The position numbers and the translations under genes were made by a program. The notes under the pieces are model-generated. The model was not told the origin of the DNA. It worked only from the letters and a program-made list of their open reading frames with translations, and searched no databases. 45,168 nucleotides of DNA from contig JAGCPZ010000021.1 in the NCBI GenBank assembly GCA_017965445.1, positions 1 to 45,168 on the forward strand. The letters run 5' to 3'. The stretch is from Fibrobacter sp. Its GTDB lineage: Bacteria > Fibrobacterota > Fibrobacteria > Fibrobacterales > Fibrobacteraceae. Positions 33,608 to 41,587 of this stretch are shown piece after piece; within the stretch, counting starts at the first letter, position 1, and the number at the start of each line of letters is the position of its first letter.

Positions 33608-33608
33608 T

Positions 33609-34946
33609 ATGTTCAAGAGAAAAATCCTTAAAGAATTTGAAAACTGGAAGGCTTCGGGGGGCAAAAAGAAGGCCCTGGTTGTCAAGGGAATGCGCCAAAT
33701 CGGCAAAACATCCAGCGTTTTGGAATTCGCCCGTAGCCACTACGAGAACGTCGTCTATATCAACTTTAAGGAAAACGAAAATGCGAAGAAGGTCTTCGAG
33801 GGAGACCTGAACGTGGGCAGGATTACCATAGACCTTTCGGCACTCTTTCCCAACGCTCATTTTGTCAAAAACAAGACAGTCATCATCTTCGATGAAATTC
33901 AGGAATGTGCGAACGCCCGCGCCAGCATAAAACCATTTATGGAAGATGGCCGCTACGATGTCATCTGTACCGGTTCCCTGCTTGGTATTAAAGGATACAA
34001 CCGTAAAAAAGGGAAAGGCGTCCCGACCGGCTTCGAACGAATAATTTATATGAAACCCATGGACTTCGAGGAATTCCTATGGGCGAAGGGTATCGGCGAA
34101 AACGTCATCGCATACCTGAAGGATTGCTACGAGAAAAAGGAACCCGTAAGCGAGGCAACGCACAACGCCATGCTTCGCTACTTCAGGGAATACCTTTGTG
34201 TAGGCGGCCTCCCTTATGTCGTTTCACGATTTGTCGAAACCAGTGACATGAATGTCGTTTGGCAAGAACAGCAGGACATTCTTGAAGAATACAAGGACGA
34301 TTTTGGCAAACATCTCGACGAGAATGAAAACGAGGAAATCGACCGAACGCTTCTTGGGCGCATCAACCGCGTATTCGATTCCATACCAGCCCAACTTGCA
34401 AAGGAAAACAATAAATTCGTTTATTCACAACTTGAAAAGAAGGGCCGTTCCGAAAATTACCAAACGGCAATCCAATGGCTCTACGACTGTGGCATAATCA
34501 ACATTTGCCACAACCTGACCAACATCGCAGAACCCCTTGAAGGCTACAAAATCGAGAATACGTTTAAGATTTATGTACAGGATTCCGGCCTGTTCGTTGC
34601 CATGCTGGAACGCGGCACCGCAGCCAAGATTCTAAGCGGCGATCTAGGATTCTATAAAGGCGCCATCTACGAGAACATCATCGCAGATTGTTTCTCCAAG
34701 CAGGGCCGTAAGCTTTTCTACTTCCGCAAAGATTCTGGGCTAGAAATTGACTTTGTAGAAAACATCAGCGGCGAAATCGCCATTATCGAAGTCAAGGCGA
34801 CAACGGGGCGCTCCAAGTCGGCAAAGACCGTTCTGAGTAATGACAACTACGCTGCCAAGGTTTGCTACAAGCTCTCCGAAAACAACATCGGTGTTGCAGG
34901 CAAGATGGTTACACTGCCGTATTACATGGCGATGTTTCTGGAGTGA
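33609..34946 (+). CDS. AAA_14/DUF4143 ATP-binding protein
   Basis: The 445-residue protein has an N-terminal P-loop domain (KALVVKGMRQIGKTSSVLEFA, Walker A; VIIFDEIQECANA, Walker B; DVICTGSLLGI, sensor region) and a helical middle. The C-terminal DUF4143 part has the restriction-like pattern YENIIADCF...LFYFRKDSGLEIDFVE...IAIIEVKA, i.e. E...D...ExK. Proteins of this type occur in many copies in Bacteroidota and Fibrobacter; their biological role is unclear. It starts at ATG 33609 directly downstream of repeats and a promoter, and is convergent with the helicase gene. No toxin or antitoxin partner seen beside it. Confidence 0.88.
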   Translation: MFKRKILKEFENWKASGGKKKALVVKGMRQIGKTSSVLEFARSHYENVVYINFKENENAKKVFEGDLNVGRITIDLSALFPNAHFVKNKTVIIFDEIQECANARASIKPFMEDGRYDVICTGSLLGIKGYNRKKGKGVPTGFERIIYMKPMDFEEFLWAKGIGENVIAYLKDCYEKKEPVSEATHNAMLRYFREYLCVGGLPYVVSRFVETSDMNVVWQEQQDILEEYKDDFGKHLDENENEEIDRTLLGRINRVFDSIPAQLAKENNKFVYSQLEKKGRSENYQTAIQWLYDCGIINICHNLTNIAEPLEGYKIENTFKIYVQDSGLFVAMLERGTAAKILSGDLGFYKGAIYENIIADCFSKQGRKLFYFRKDSGLEIDFVENISGEIAIIEVKATTGRSKSAKTVLSNDNYAAKVCYKLSENNIGVAGKMVTLPYYMAMFLE

Positions 34947-34983
34947 TTTTATAAATTGGCAGGGGCTTCTGTAACGCCCCGGC

Positions 34984-36681
34984 TTAGAACCACTTCTTTA
35001 AGAATTTTTGCATGCCAGGGTTGCAGGCATACATATAGCAGCCCTTGATGCCTCGTGTCATCATCACCTTGTAAGCATTGATGATATGCTGTTGAATTTG
35101 AAGTTCTGGCGAATCCATCTTGACTTTAGTATCGTAGAATTCTTTTTCATTGATTATGAAACAATTCCGACGTTCGTCCCAATCAATTTCATTTCCAAAT
35201 ATCAATCCAACTATATTCAGGTCGTAGCCTTGCGATGTATGAACGCAGCCAATTTCATTCACGGCATTGGGACTCAATATCCAATTTTTATCCGTTGTAT
35301 TCCAATAATACCGATATGAGCCTATTACAATATCAAATAAATTGCCTGCTACTATTTGTTGAGCAGTTTGTCCCTTCGTTACCCATTTCCAGGCATATCC
35401 TGCAAGATTTCGGCAAAGTCCTATTTCACGATCCTTAGCTTTGATTGCTTGGACCATTTGGTCAACATCGTCAAAAACCTTTATATCATAATCATCAAAA
35501 ACTTTCTTTGGAATATTTTCCAAATTAAATATGGATTTAATATAGTCAATATAATCGCTACCACCAAGACAACGCATTTGTGATAGTAAAGTGTTCCGCT
35601 GGATGAATGAGCCTTGAATAACATTATTGTATTCTGCTGGATTGATATCGGCAGGCTTTATAGATTGGGACGGGTCGTAAAACAGAACCCTATGGCGGCT
35701 CTGTTGTACAATCCATTCTAATTGATTGGAGGTTTTGGGATCCAATCCAAGTGATTCACAACATTCATCGAACATTTTAAATTCGAAGCCGCCTGCAAGT
35801 GATTTTCTTTTCTTTAGCCGATGTGATTCATCTACGATGACAATGTCATATTTTTCCTTTGCAATCCTATATGGGGATATTACAATTTCTTGCATTTGCT
35901 TCCCTCCGACATCATAAAAAACGTCGCTTAAGGTTGCATTCAGAGATTGCATAGGAACGACGAATGCGATTTTGGGCAAACCACTAGCACGAACATACGT
36001 TTTCCACTCTTTTATCAGTTTTTGCCATTTGTCCGATTCGTCTATATCGTCATCAACATTCATTAACAATATATTTGTGAGCGTATAGACAAGATTGATT
36101 GCAACGATTGTTTTTCCTGTTCCCGCAGAACCATAAACTATTGATGTTCCCGATTTGCCATTTTGCAAGGATTCAAGAATTTGCTTCATTACACTATAGC
36201 AAACATCATTCTGTTCCTCTGTTGGAGTAGTATACGGGGAATATTTAAACAGATTTGAATTGACAAGCTCATCATATGCATGACTTGTCAGTTTTGCTTT
36301 GGACAATTCTTCCCAAATTTCTGGAATTTTCTTCTCGTATTTTTCCCGCTGAAAATAGTTGTGCATCCCGGATTGTCCGGCATTTTTATTTTGCAAAACA
36401 AATTTTCCATCGGCACCGCATAAACGTATGAGTCCCTGTTCAATATCAAGAATTGCCGACTTGTTAAATTCTTCATCGTCAATAAAAGAAATGGTTGTTA
36501 GCGATGCTCTTTCTGGATTGTCAAGATGCTGTCTAAATCTATTTTGGAAACTATTGGTTTCACCAACGTACATTTCTTGTTTATTATGAATTAGATAAAC
36601 AACGGGCCAATTCTTTCCCCTGCTTGCTTGACCAGCTAATTCACAACCCATTGAGTTAAAATCATAAGTTTCCAATTTCAT
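34984..36681 (-). CDS. GIY-YIG nuclease fused to Schlafen-type (DUF2075) helicase
   Basis: The 565-residue protein has an N-terminal GIY-YIG-like domain (VVYLIHNKQEMYVGETNSFQ...RFRQHL, residues ~28-55, with an E in DIEQGLIRL further on). A superfamily-1-type helicase domain, DUF2075, now named Schlafen group 3 helicase, follows. Its motifs are Walker A VYGSAGTGKTIVA (~190), IAFVVPMQSL, Walker B YDIVIVDESHRL, VLFYDPSQSIKP and the late motif CVHTSQGYDLNIVGLIFG, with VMMTRGIKGCYMYAC near the end. A nuclease plus helicase suggests cleavage or remodelling of nucleic acids in defence or repair. It is the third gene of an operon, 8 bases after the MazG-like gene. No pilot gene for mobility is nearby. 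Confidence 0.85.
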   Translation of the reverse strand: MKLETYDFNSMGCELAGQASRGKNWPVVYLIHNKQEMYVGETNSFQNRFRQHLDNPERASLTTISFIDDEEFNKSAILDIEQGLIRLCGADGKFVLQNKNAGQSGMHNYFQREKYEKKIPEIWEELSKAKLTSHAYDELVNSNLFKYSPYTTPTEEQNDVCYSVMKQILESLQNGKSGTSIVYGSAGTGKTIVAINLVYTLTNILLMNVDDDIDESDKWQKLIKEWKTYVRASGLPKIAFVVPMQSLNATLSDVFYDVGGKQMQEIVISPYRIAKEKYDIVIVDESHRLKKRKSLAGGFEFKMFDECCESLGLDPKTSNQLEWIVQQSRHRVLFYDPSQSIKPADINPAEYNNVIQGSFIQRNTLLSQMRCLGGSDYIDYIKSIFNLENIPKKVFDDYDIKVFDDVDQMVQAIKAKDREIGLCRNLAGYAWKWVTKGQTAQQIVAGNLFDIVIGSYRYYWNTTDKNWILSPNAVNEIGCVHTSQGYDLNIVGLIFGNEIDWDERRNCFIINEKEFYDTKVKMDSPELQIQQHIINAYKVMMTRGIKGCYMYACNPGMQKFLKKWF

Positions 36682-36689
36682 AGTTCTGC

Positions 36690-37019
36690 CTACAACTCGT
36701 TATACTTCTTCGCAGTTCCCTTAGCCTTGTCAACGGGATATTTCTCCCCGTTAACTTTCAACTTTTCGTCCATGATTTGCTCAATATCGAGATTGTACTT
36801 GTCTGCGATTAAGAACGCATAATTAAGCACATCTGCCAATTCTTCCCTCACCTTCTCGATTTTTACGTCTTCGGGCTTTTTCCAGAGAAACGCGTTGAGA
36901 AGTTCTGATGCTTCGCCAGAAAGGGCAATGGCGAGGTCCTTGCCGTTGTGGAATTGGTCCCAGTCGCGATCAATGGTGAATTGCTTGACTTTGGACTTCA
37001 TTTTTTCAAAGTCACTCAT
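36690..37019 (-). CDS. MazG-like nucleotide pyrophosphohydrolase
   Basis: The 109-residue protein belongs to the short MazG-like all-alpha NTP pyrophosphatases, which hydrolyse NTPs or modified nucleotides to NMP and diphosphate. The metal-binding pattern ExxE...ExxD is visible in ALSGEASELLNAFLW and VREELADVLNYAFLIADKY. The C-terminus KLKVNGEKYPVDKAKGTAKKY is typical of the family. The start overlaps the stop of the TPR gene by ATGA, and the stop lies 8 bases before the helicase gene. Its place between the two suggests control of nucleotide levels in the same response. Confidence 0.92.
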   Translation of the reverse strand: MSDFEKMKSKVKQFTIDRDWDQFHNGKDLAIALSGEASELLNAFLWKKPEDVKIEKVREELADVLNYAFLIADKYNLDIEQIMDEKLKVNGEKYPVDKAKGTAKKYNEL

Positions 37020-38944
37020 TTCTCGCCTCGTCTGGAATCAAACATCTGTTTTGCCATATTGTAGGCATCTGCAAATGGCAATTGCAGTTTATCAAGCATT
37101 TCGGGGTGCGAAATGGCCCAGCTTACGTAGTAATAGGCCAGCAGTTCATAACCGCTAAAATCTTTTCCAGGAACATTGTTCAGCTTGTATCCGCTCTTTT
37201 GTGCCGGACTGATTCCGTTCTGTCCAACCAAGGCACACTCAAAGGCAATCTTTTCGATGTCTTCTGGCAAAAGTCCTTCAAAGTATTCCAATGCCCCGAC
37301 CATATAGGAGGACATCATGACAGTAATCATCGGATTCGCATTTGCGGGATCGTGCGTTTTGTTGAACTGGTCCTGCTTTTGGTCGGCCTCTGTCTTGATT
37401 TCGCTCTTTTCTACTCCGGAAAGCGTGAAATACTTTACCAAGCCAAGAGTTGTGGCGACTTTTTCAAAGACTGTGTATTCGTCGCCGGCATTGAACGTGG
37501 CGAGAGCGTCTTCAAATACCTTGAAGAACTCTTTTGCTCTGTTCAACATATTTTGTGAAGGCTTGTACTGATTGACAAAATCCAATCCATAGAGTTTGCG
37601 CAAAAGCAAGGACTGAAGCATGTTCAACAGTTTATTCGTATCCTTGATAATCTGTGGAAATTCAGAAACATTCGCAGTTTGTCGCACGGCATCGATGTTG
37701 CTTGATTCCATAGCAAACAATGATGTCAACTGAAGTGGCCTGAATTCTACCTTCTCATAGATTTTCTGTTCCACGAACAAGTCTAGCGGAGCATTCATCA
37801 CCTGCAACGACAATCCTTGGAACAGGTGCTTCGCCAGTTTTTCAGCTTGGACGGCACCAATTTTTTTCTTAACCTCGTCAAAATGACGTTTGTAATCTTG
37901 CAAAAAGGCGTCAAAGTTTTTCTGCGTAAATCCGATGGTCTGGAGTTTTCCATTCCTTTGGGCGGAAAGCATCATTTCTAGGTGTGTCAATTCATGAAGC
38001 ATATAATGGCAATAGTTGCCATCCTTCTTGTATTTGACAACGTGATCCTTGCGATGATGGAAATCGGCAAATTCCAAATGTGCCAAGGTGTCCTGCTCGT
38101 CATCGCGCTCAAATTTGATTGTTACGTCAAATTTGGTTTCAAGGCTATGAGCAAATTCGAACACCTTAGATTCGTAGTCCGTTGATTCTACAATATCTCT
38201 TGCTGTGGTCAATAGCAATTTCAAAAGTTCTTGACGGACACCGGGATCTTCTGCGCGGTTAGCCCCTTTCAAAGCGCCTTGATGTGCATATTCAAAGGCG
38301 TTACCTAAATTCTCTTTTTGATAGTACGCTAACGCAATCCCATAGTAACTGTTTGTGTAGGAATCGTCCAGTTCAAGGGCTCGCTTCATGTACAGGATCG
38401 CACCATCAAAATCTTTTTTTCGAATGAGCGTGCCAGCGACATTGTTGAGCGCAATGGCGTTGTCAGGATAGTATTCTAGAACCTTTTTATAATACTTGTC
38501 TGCTGCGTCAACATTGTTCTTCCCGTTCGCAAGAATGTTGCCCATCATGATGAGCGCCCACATGTTTTTGGGGTCAATGAGGAGAGCCTCGAGAACTTCG
38601 TTCATCCCTTTATCGATTTCGCCTTGTTGGAATAGAACTTGTCCGAGCAAGCGATGCGCCTCCGAATATCCGGGGCAAGACTTGATGGTCTTTAATAACA
38701 GATCCTTTGCAGCGTTAAACCGTCCTTCACTACAAAATGCAGATGCCTTCTGGAAGTTGCTTTCGGCTTTTTCCAATGCCTCGGTGTCAAAAATGATACG
38801 AACTGCTGAATCGGACAGAATTTCGACTGTCGGAGGACACCCCTTTTCTGCAAAGTGATGTACAATTTGCTTTTTCAATTCTTCGGCATTGGCAGCCTTA
38901 AAGTTCGATGTATCAACAGTCTGTATGACTTCGATTTTTGCCAT
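37016..38944 (-). CDS. TPR protein with HExxH putative metallopeptidase domain
   Basis: The 642-residue product starts at ATG 38944 (MAKIEVIQTV), behind an AAGGATG ribosome-binding site. The frame is open another 50 codons upstream, but that part lies in the structured leader. Residues ~55-240 hold about five TPR units (AKDLLLKTIKSCPGYSEAHRLLG, GMNEVLEALLIDPKNMWALIMMG, ADKYYKKVLEYYPDNAIALNNVA, AILYMKRALELDDSYTNSYYG). At residues 317-321 MLHELTHLEMM contains the zinc-peptidase motif HExxH, preceded by a beta-type stretch. The C-terminal half is helical with no motif I know. TPR units probably sense or bind a partner, while the second half may cut proteins. First gene of a three-gene operon. 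Confidence 0.8.
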   Translation of the reverse strand: MAKIEVIQTVDTSNFKAANAEELKKQIVHHFAEKGCPPTVEILSDSAVRIIFDTEALEKAESNFQKASAFCSEGRFNAAKDLLLKTIKSCPGYSEAHRLLGQVLFQQGEIDKGMNEVLEALLIDPKNMWALIMMGNILANGKNNVDAADKYYKKVLEYYPDNAIALNNVAGTLIRKKDFDGAILYMKRALELDDSYTNSYYGIALAYYQKENLGNAFEYAHQGALKGANRAEDPGVRQELLKLLLTTARDIVESTDYESKVFEFAHSLETKFDVTIKFERDDEQDTLAHLEFADFHHRKDHVVKYKKDGNYCHYMLHELTHLEMMLSAQRNGKLQTIGFTQKNFDAFLQDYKRHFDEVKKKIGAVQAEKLAKHLFQGLSLQVMNAPLDLFVEQKIYEKVEFRPLQLTSLFAMESSNIDAVRQTANVSEFPQIIKDTNKLLNMLQSLLLRKLYGLDFVNQYKPSQNMLNRAKEFFKVFEDALATFNAGDEYTVFEKVATTLGLVKYFTLSGVEKSEIKTEADQKQDQFNKTHDPANANPMITVMMSSYMVGALEYFEGLLPEDIEKIAFECALVGQNGISPAQKSGYKLNNVPGKDFSGYELLAYYYVSWAISHPEMLDKLQLPFADAYNMAKQMFDSRRGEK

Positions 38945-38945
38945 A

Positions 38946-38975
38946 GGGGCATCCTTATCAGCGAGATAAGTCCCC
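38946..38975 (-). promoter_or_regulatory. Hairpin over the translation start of the TPR gene
   Basis: On the minus strand GGGG (38972-38975), CTTATC (38965-38970), GATAAG (38954-38959) and CCCC (38946-38949) can form a nested hairpin ending one base before the ATG. It would hide the ribosome-binding site AAGGATG. Confidence 0.5.
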
Positions 38976-39010
38976 GTTGCAAATGAAAGACATCCAACTT
39001 TTTTGAAAAC

Positions 39011-39228
39011 AAAAAAGGCGTGGAGTCGCTTCCCGTGCTCATCGCAACTGCGGGCTACCACACCCTTCCGTATAATAAGCACAAAACGACCCACGCCCCA
39101 ATCGGGACGTGAGCGTCCGTCTTATCCTCATACGGTTTGAAAGTGGTAGTTTCAGTTGCGAGAATAAGAGACGAATCTCAAAATTTCAGCCGCTCCGCAC
39201 CATTCGGTGCAGAGCTATGTCATAGGGA
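39011..39228 (-). ncRNA. Candidate structured RNA upstream of the TPR-MazG-helicase operon
   Basis: Read on the minus strand, this segment holds hairpin GCACCgaatGGTGC (around 39201-39214) and GAGAttcgTCTC (around 39168-39179). Four perfect nested helices follow: CGCAACTG/CAGTTGCG (39153-39160 with 39043-39050), CTACCAC/GTGGTAG (39143-39149 with 39055-39061), CCGTAT/ATACGG (39130-39135 with 39068-39073) and ATAAG/CTTAT (39121-39125 with 39075-39079). The loop contains hairpin GGACGctcaCGTCC and GGCGTGGGTCG (39087-39097), which pairs with CGACTCCACGCC (39017-39028) outside the nest, forming a pseudoknot. Six T follow (39011-39016). Function unknown; it may be a leader of the operon or an independent RNA. 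Confidence 0.6.
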
Positions 39229-39255
39229 AATATAACATAAATATGCTGGCTAGAG

Positions 39256-39371
39256 ATTGCTTCGGCCCCTTACAGGGCCTCGCAATGACGTTTGAAAGCT
39301 AGATTCCGGCTCGAAGGCCGGAATGACGTATGAAAAATAGATTGCCACGAGTTCTATGAACCCCAGCAATG
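39256..39371. repeat. Three dispersed palindromic units; gene-free spacer 39229-39468
   Basis: ATTGCTTCGGCCCCTTACAG and GGCCTCGCAATGAC, ATTCCGGCTCGAAGGCCGGA with ATGAC, and ATTGCCACGAG...CAGCAATGAC follow one another, each a hairpin ending AATGAC. Nothing gene-like is seen in the rest of this spacer. Confidence 0.7.
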
Positions 39372-39468
39372 ACGAAAAAGCGACCCTCTATCGAGCCGGA
39401 GCATTAGATAAAAAAACCTTCGCATTTCCACGCAATATACAACGACTTGGAAGGAGTCTTCGAATTAT

Positions 39469-39576
39469 CTACATTAGTTCGTCATCGACCCATTGGTTTA
39501 AATAACGACATGATCAAACGGCCTTGATTTCGTCCAAATCCGCAGCGGCTTTTGGCGAAAATACGACAGCAAGCAT
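39469..39576 (-). pseudogene. Remnant of a RelE/ParE-type toxin
   Basis: Directly after the antitoxin stop, ATG 39576 opens MLAVVFSPKAAADLDEIKAV, which matches the start of RelE/ParE toxins (v.fSp.A..DL..I). A TGA follows after 20 codons; beyond it the same frame reads 14 more codons to a TAG at 39469-39471. About 50 or more codons of a normal toxin are missing. Confidence 0.6.
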
Positions 39577-39822
39577 TTATACCTTGTATTTCTTTCGCAC
39601 ATCAGCTGCAGAAAGCCAGCCGCCCTGTTCGGCAGAATGCTCTCCATCGGCAAGCGCCTTCTGGAGTTTCAAAGCAGCAACCATCCGCTCGTATTCCTTA
39701 ATGTCGATGACAACATAGCATCCACGACCGTTCTTAGTCAGAAATACAGGAGATTCCTCAGACACATTTTGAAGAACCTCATTATAATTACGCAAATCAG
39801 AAACAGGCAAGATACAGGGCAT
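39577..39822 (-). CDS. Phd/YefM-family antitoxin (orphan)
   Basis: The 81-residue product starts at ATG 39822, behind GGAGG. It has the Phd/YefM pattern: PVSDLRNYNEVLQNVSEESP, VFLTKNGRGCYVVIDIKEYERM and a C-terminal toxin-binding helix region (LQKALADGEHSAEQGGWLSAADVRKKY). An upstream ATG at 39867 would add 15 residues without a ribosome-binding site. Such antitoxins bind DNA to repress the operon and mask the toxin. The toxin gene right behind it is broken, so this antitoxin is likely an orphan. Confidence 0.85.
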   Translation of the reverse strand: MPCILPVSDLRNYNEVLQNVSEESPVFLTKNGRGCYVVIDIKEYERMVAALKLQKALADGEHSAEQGGWLSAADVRKKYKV

Positions 39823-39875
39823 GGAATCCTCCGTTTTCAAAATACATAATTTTAAGTAAAATTTCAAGAAGAATT

Positions 39876-40219
39876 TTAAGAATAGTTATTTTTACATTCC
39901 ACGTACGCCAAATCAATTCGGCCCTTGAGTACATAGCTCATCTCAATCGTCCAGCCATTCGCTTTCAAAAAAGACTTGTATTCGTCTTCCGTCCACTCGT
40001 GCGCAAAACGGACACCGACAAGGCTCAAAATCCGTTGCCACAAGTTTCTTTTGCCACCCGCTTTAAAGATAAAGTTCGGGGCAATCAGTACGCCGTCATC
40101 TTTCAAGACGCGCCGGATTTCTGCAAGCGCCTTTTCAGGATTGGGGATAATGTGAAGCGCATTTGCAATCACGACTACATCAAAAGATTTATCCATAAAT
40201 CGTAAATGTTCTTACTCAT
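39876..40219 (-). pseudogene. Class I SAM methyltransferase with internal deletion
   Basis: A good ribosome-binding site (TTTAGGAGAAAA) and ATG at 40219 start MSKNIYDLW, the beginning expected of a type-11 methyltransferase, but the frame stops after 14 codons. The C-terminal half continues in another frame from 40196: DKSFDVVVIANALHIIPNPE, KALAEIRRVLKDDGVLIAPNF and so on to 39876. The SAM-binding motif I and most of the N-terminal half are absent. The junction is shifted by 23 bases, so the gene cannot make a normal enzyme. The remaining open frame of 106 codons has no ribosome-binding site of its own. Confidence 0.75.
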
Positions 40220-40230
40220 ATTTTTCTCCT

Positions 40231-40264
40231 AAAAAACGCACTCCCCTCATGACAAGGAAAGTGC
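40231..40264 (-). terminator. Rho-independent terminator after the hydrolase gene
   Basis: On the minus strand GCACTTTCCT (40255-40264) pairs with AGGGGAGTGC (40238-40247), including two G-U pairs, followed by GTTTTTT. It lies 30 bases after the hydrolase stop and just before the broken methyltransferase. Confidence 0.85.
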
Positions 40265-40293
40265 ACCCAACCGACTAAAACAAAATTTAACTA

Positions 40294-41475
40294 TTAATAA
40301 TTCCAGGCAACGACAATCTGTTTCCGCAGAACGGCACCATTCAAAAATTCAAACATCGTGCGGTATGCGTTATCGCGAGCATCCTTGCGCGAAAGGAACA
40401 AGTCGTGCATGCCATCCGTAATCGTCACAGTCGTAACGTCCGGCCCCAATTTCGGCGCCCATTTTTCAAGGAGATTCACATCGAGCATGCAGTCGCAACG
40501 CATGTAGTCGTCATCCCACTTAACAGTGTTCACCGTACAGCCGCTACGCATCATAAGGACAGGGGCCTTGATTTGCATTCCCGCATGGATCCACTTGATG
40601 CCGCGAGTTGTCGCACGGAGGTATCCAAAATACTGTTGCGGCCATTCATCGCTTTTCAATTCGCGATTGAATTCCCACTCCCCCTTTTCACTTTTCAAAA
40701 GAGATATGTTGTACTTAGGGGCTTCCTGTTTCGGGGCAGGGACATCGGGCAACAACAGCGCAATGTCCGAGAACACAGGGAAAGCCACATTACGGACAAA
40801 CCAGCTATTTTTATAATCTAGGAACGGGCTATTCAAAACGAGAGCCGCAAAATCTTCGCTATTGCGTTCATTCAGGTAATTCGGCGTAATCAGCCCACCC
40901 TGCGAATGCCCGAGAATGACAAATGGCAATTTCGTCTCCGAGCCTTTGGCCGCAATTTTCTTGCTAAGCGCTACAGCCGCGTCCAATTCCGCATAGTATT
41001 CCTTGACGCTTCGCATATCAGAACGCGGATCGCCATCGCGATACGAACGACCGTTGTAATGCAAGTCTATCGCAAAGAAAGCATACCCCGCAGAATCCGA
41101 TTTTTCTGCCAGTTCTTCCTGGAAGAAGTAGTCATTGTAGCCATGCACGTATAAAATAATCCCACGCGGATTCGGTTCATGCGCCACCGCACGCGGAGAA
41201 CTTCCGTAAGGGTATTCAATCAATGTCGAATGGAAAACTTTGTCATACGGCTTTACGTCAATCGGGTAAACCTGATAAGGTTCGCCAAGTTCCGGGTCCA
41301 CCGACTTCTGCGGCAAGGAAGAATCAATGATGGACTGCAACGTAGCAGCCGTAAGAGGCTTGCTATACGCCTCGTCGCGTTTTTTTTCTTTGCAGGCGGC
41401 AAGGCATGCATTTGCGGAAGTCGTAAAACAGAATACGGCAGCAACCGTAACGAGAAATGTCTTTGTTCTATTCAT
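40294..41475 (-). CDS. Exported alpha/beta hydrolase (lysophospholipase-like)
   Basis: From ATG 41475 the product has 393 residues with a signal peptide (MNRTKTFLVTVAAVFCFTTSANACLAAC). LAAC could serve as a lipobox, so it may be a lipoprotein. The hydrolase fold is clear: oxyanion region GIILYVHGYNDYFFQEE, AIDLHYNGRSYRDGDPR, nucleophile elbow FVILGHSQGGLITPNYL, an Asp in the region MRSGCTVNTVKWDDDYMRCD, and the histidine in TITDGMHDLFLSRKDARD. This resembles the monoglyceride lipase/serine aminopeptidase S33 group. An upstream ATG at 41496 is less likely because it spoils the signal peptide. Substrate unknown. Confidence 0.87.
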   Translation of the reverse strand: MNRTKTFLVTVAAVFCFTTSANACLAACKEKKRDEAYSKPLTAATLQSIIDSSLPQKSVDPELGEPYQVYPIDVKPYDKVFHSTLIEYPYGSSPRAVAHEPNPRGIILYVHGYNDYFFQEELAEKSDSAGYAFFAIDLHYNGRSYRDGDPRSDMRSVKEYYAELDAAVALSKKIAAKGSETKLPFVILGHSQGGLITPNYLNERNSEDFAALVLNSPFLDYKNSWFVRNVAFPVFSDIALLLPDVPAPKQEAPKYNISLLKSEKGEWEFNRELKSDEWPQQYFGYLRATTRGIKWIHAGMQIKAPVLMMRSGCTVNTVKWDDDYMRCDCMLDVNLLEKWAPKLGPDVTTVTITDGMHDLFLSRKDARDNAYRTMFEFLNGAVLRKQIVVAWNY

Positions 41476-41587
41476 GACTACATGATAATAAAACATTTAT
41501 ACTAAAACTACTCCAATTAGGCTTCAAAAAATCCATTAGAAAAAGGAATTTATCTCTCCTTGAAATTTTAATATTATCTTTTAGCGC

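Noticed and set aside
34962..34980. Hairpin GGGGC...GCCCC between the convergent AAA_14 and helicase genes as a terminator
   Set aside because: Only 5 bp and no T-run on either strand.
39017..39097. A tRNA-like element: GGCGTGG and CCACGCC could be a 7-bp acceptor stem 81 bases apart
   Set aside because: No TψC arm (GGTTCRA), no D-arm and no anticodon arm are present; the pairing is better explained as part of the pseudoknotted RNA.
39011..39228. A retron msr-msd or group II intron RNA
   Set aside because: No reverse transcriptase gene is present in the window, and no domain V-like hairpin was seen.
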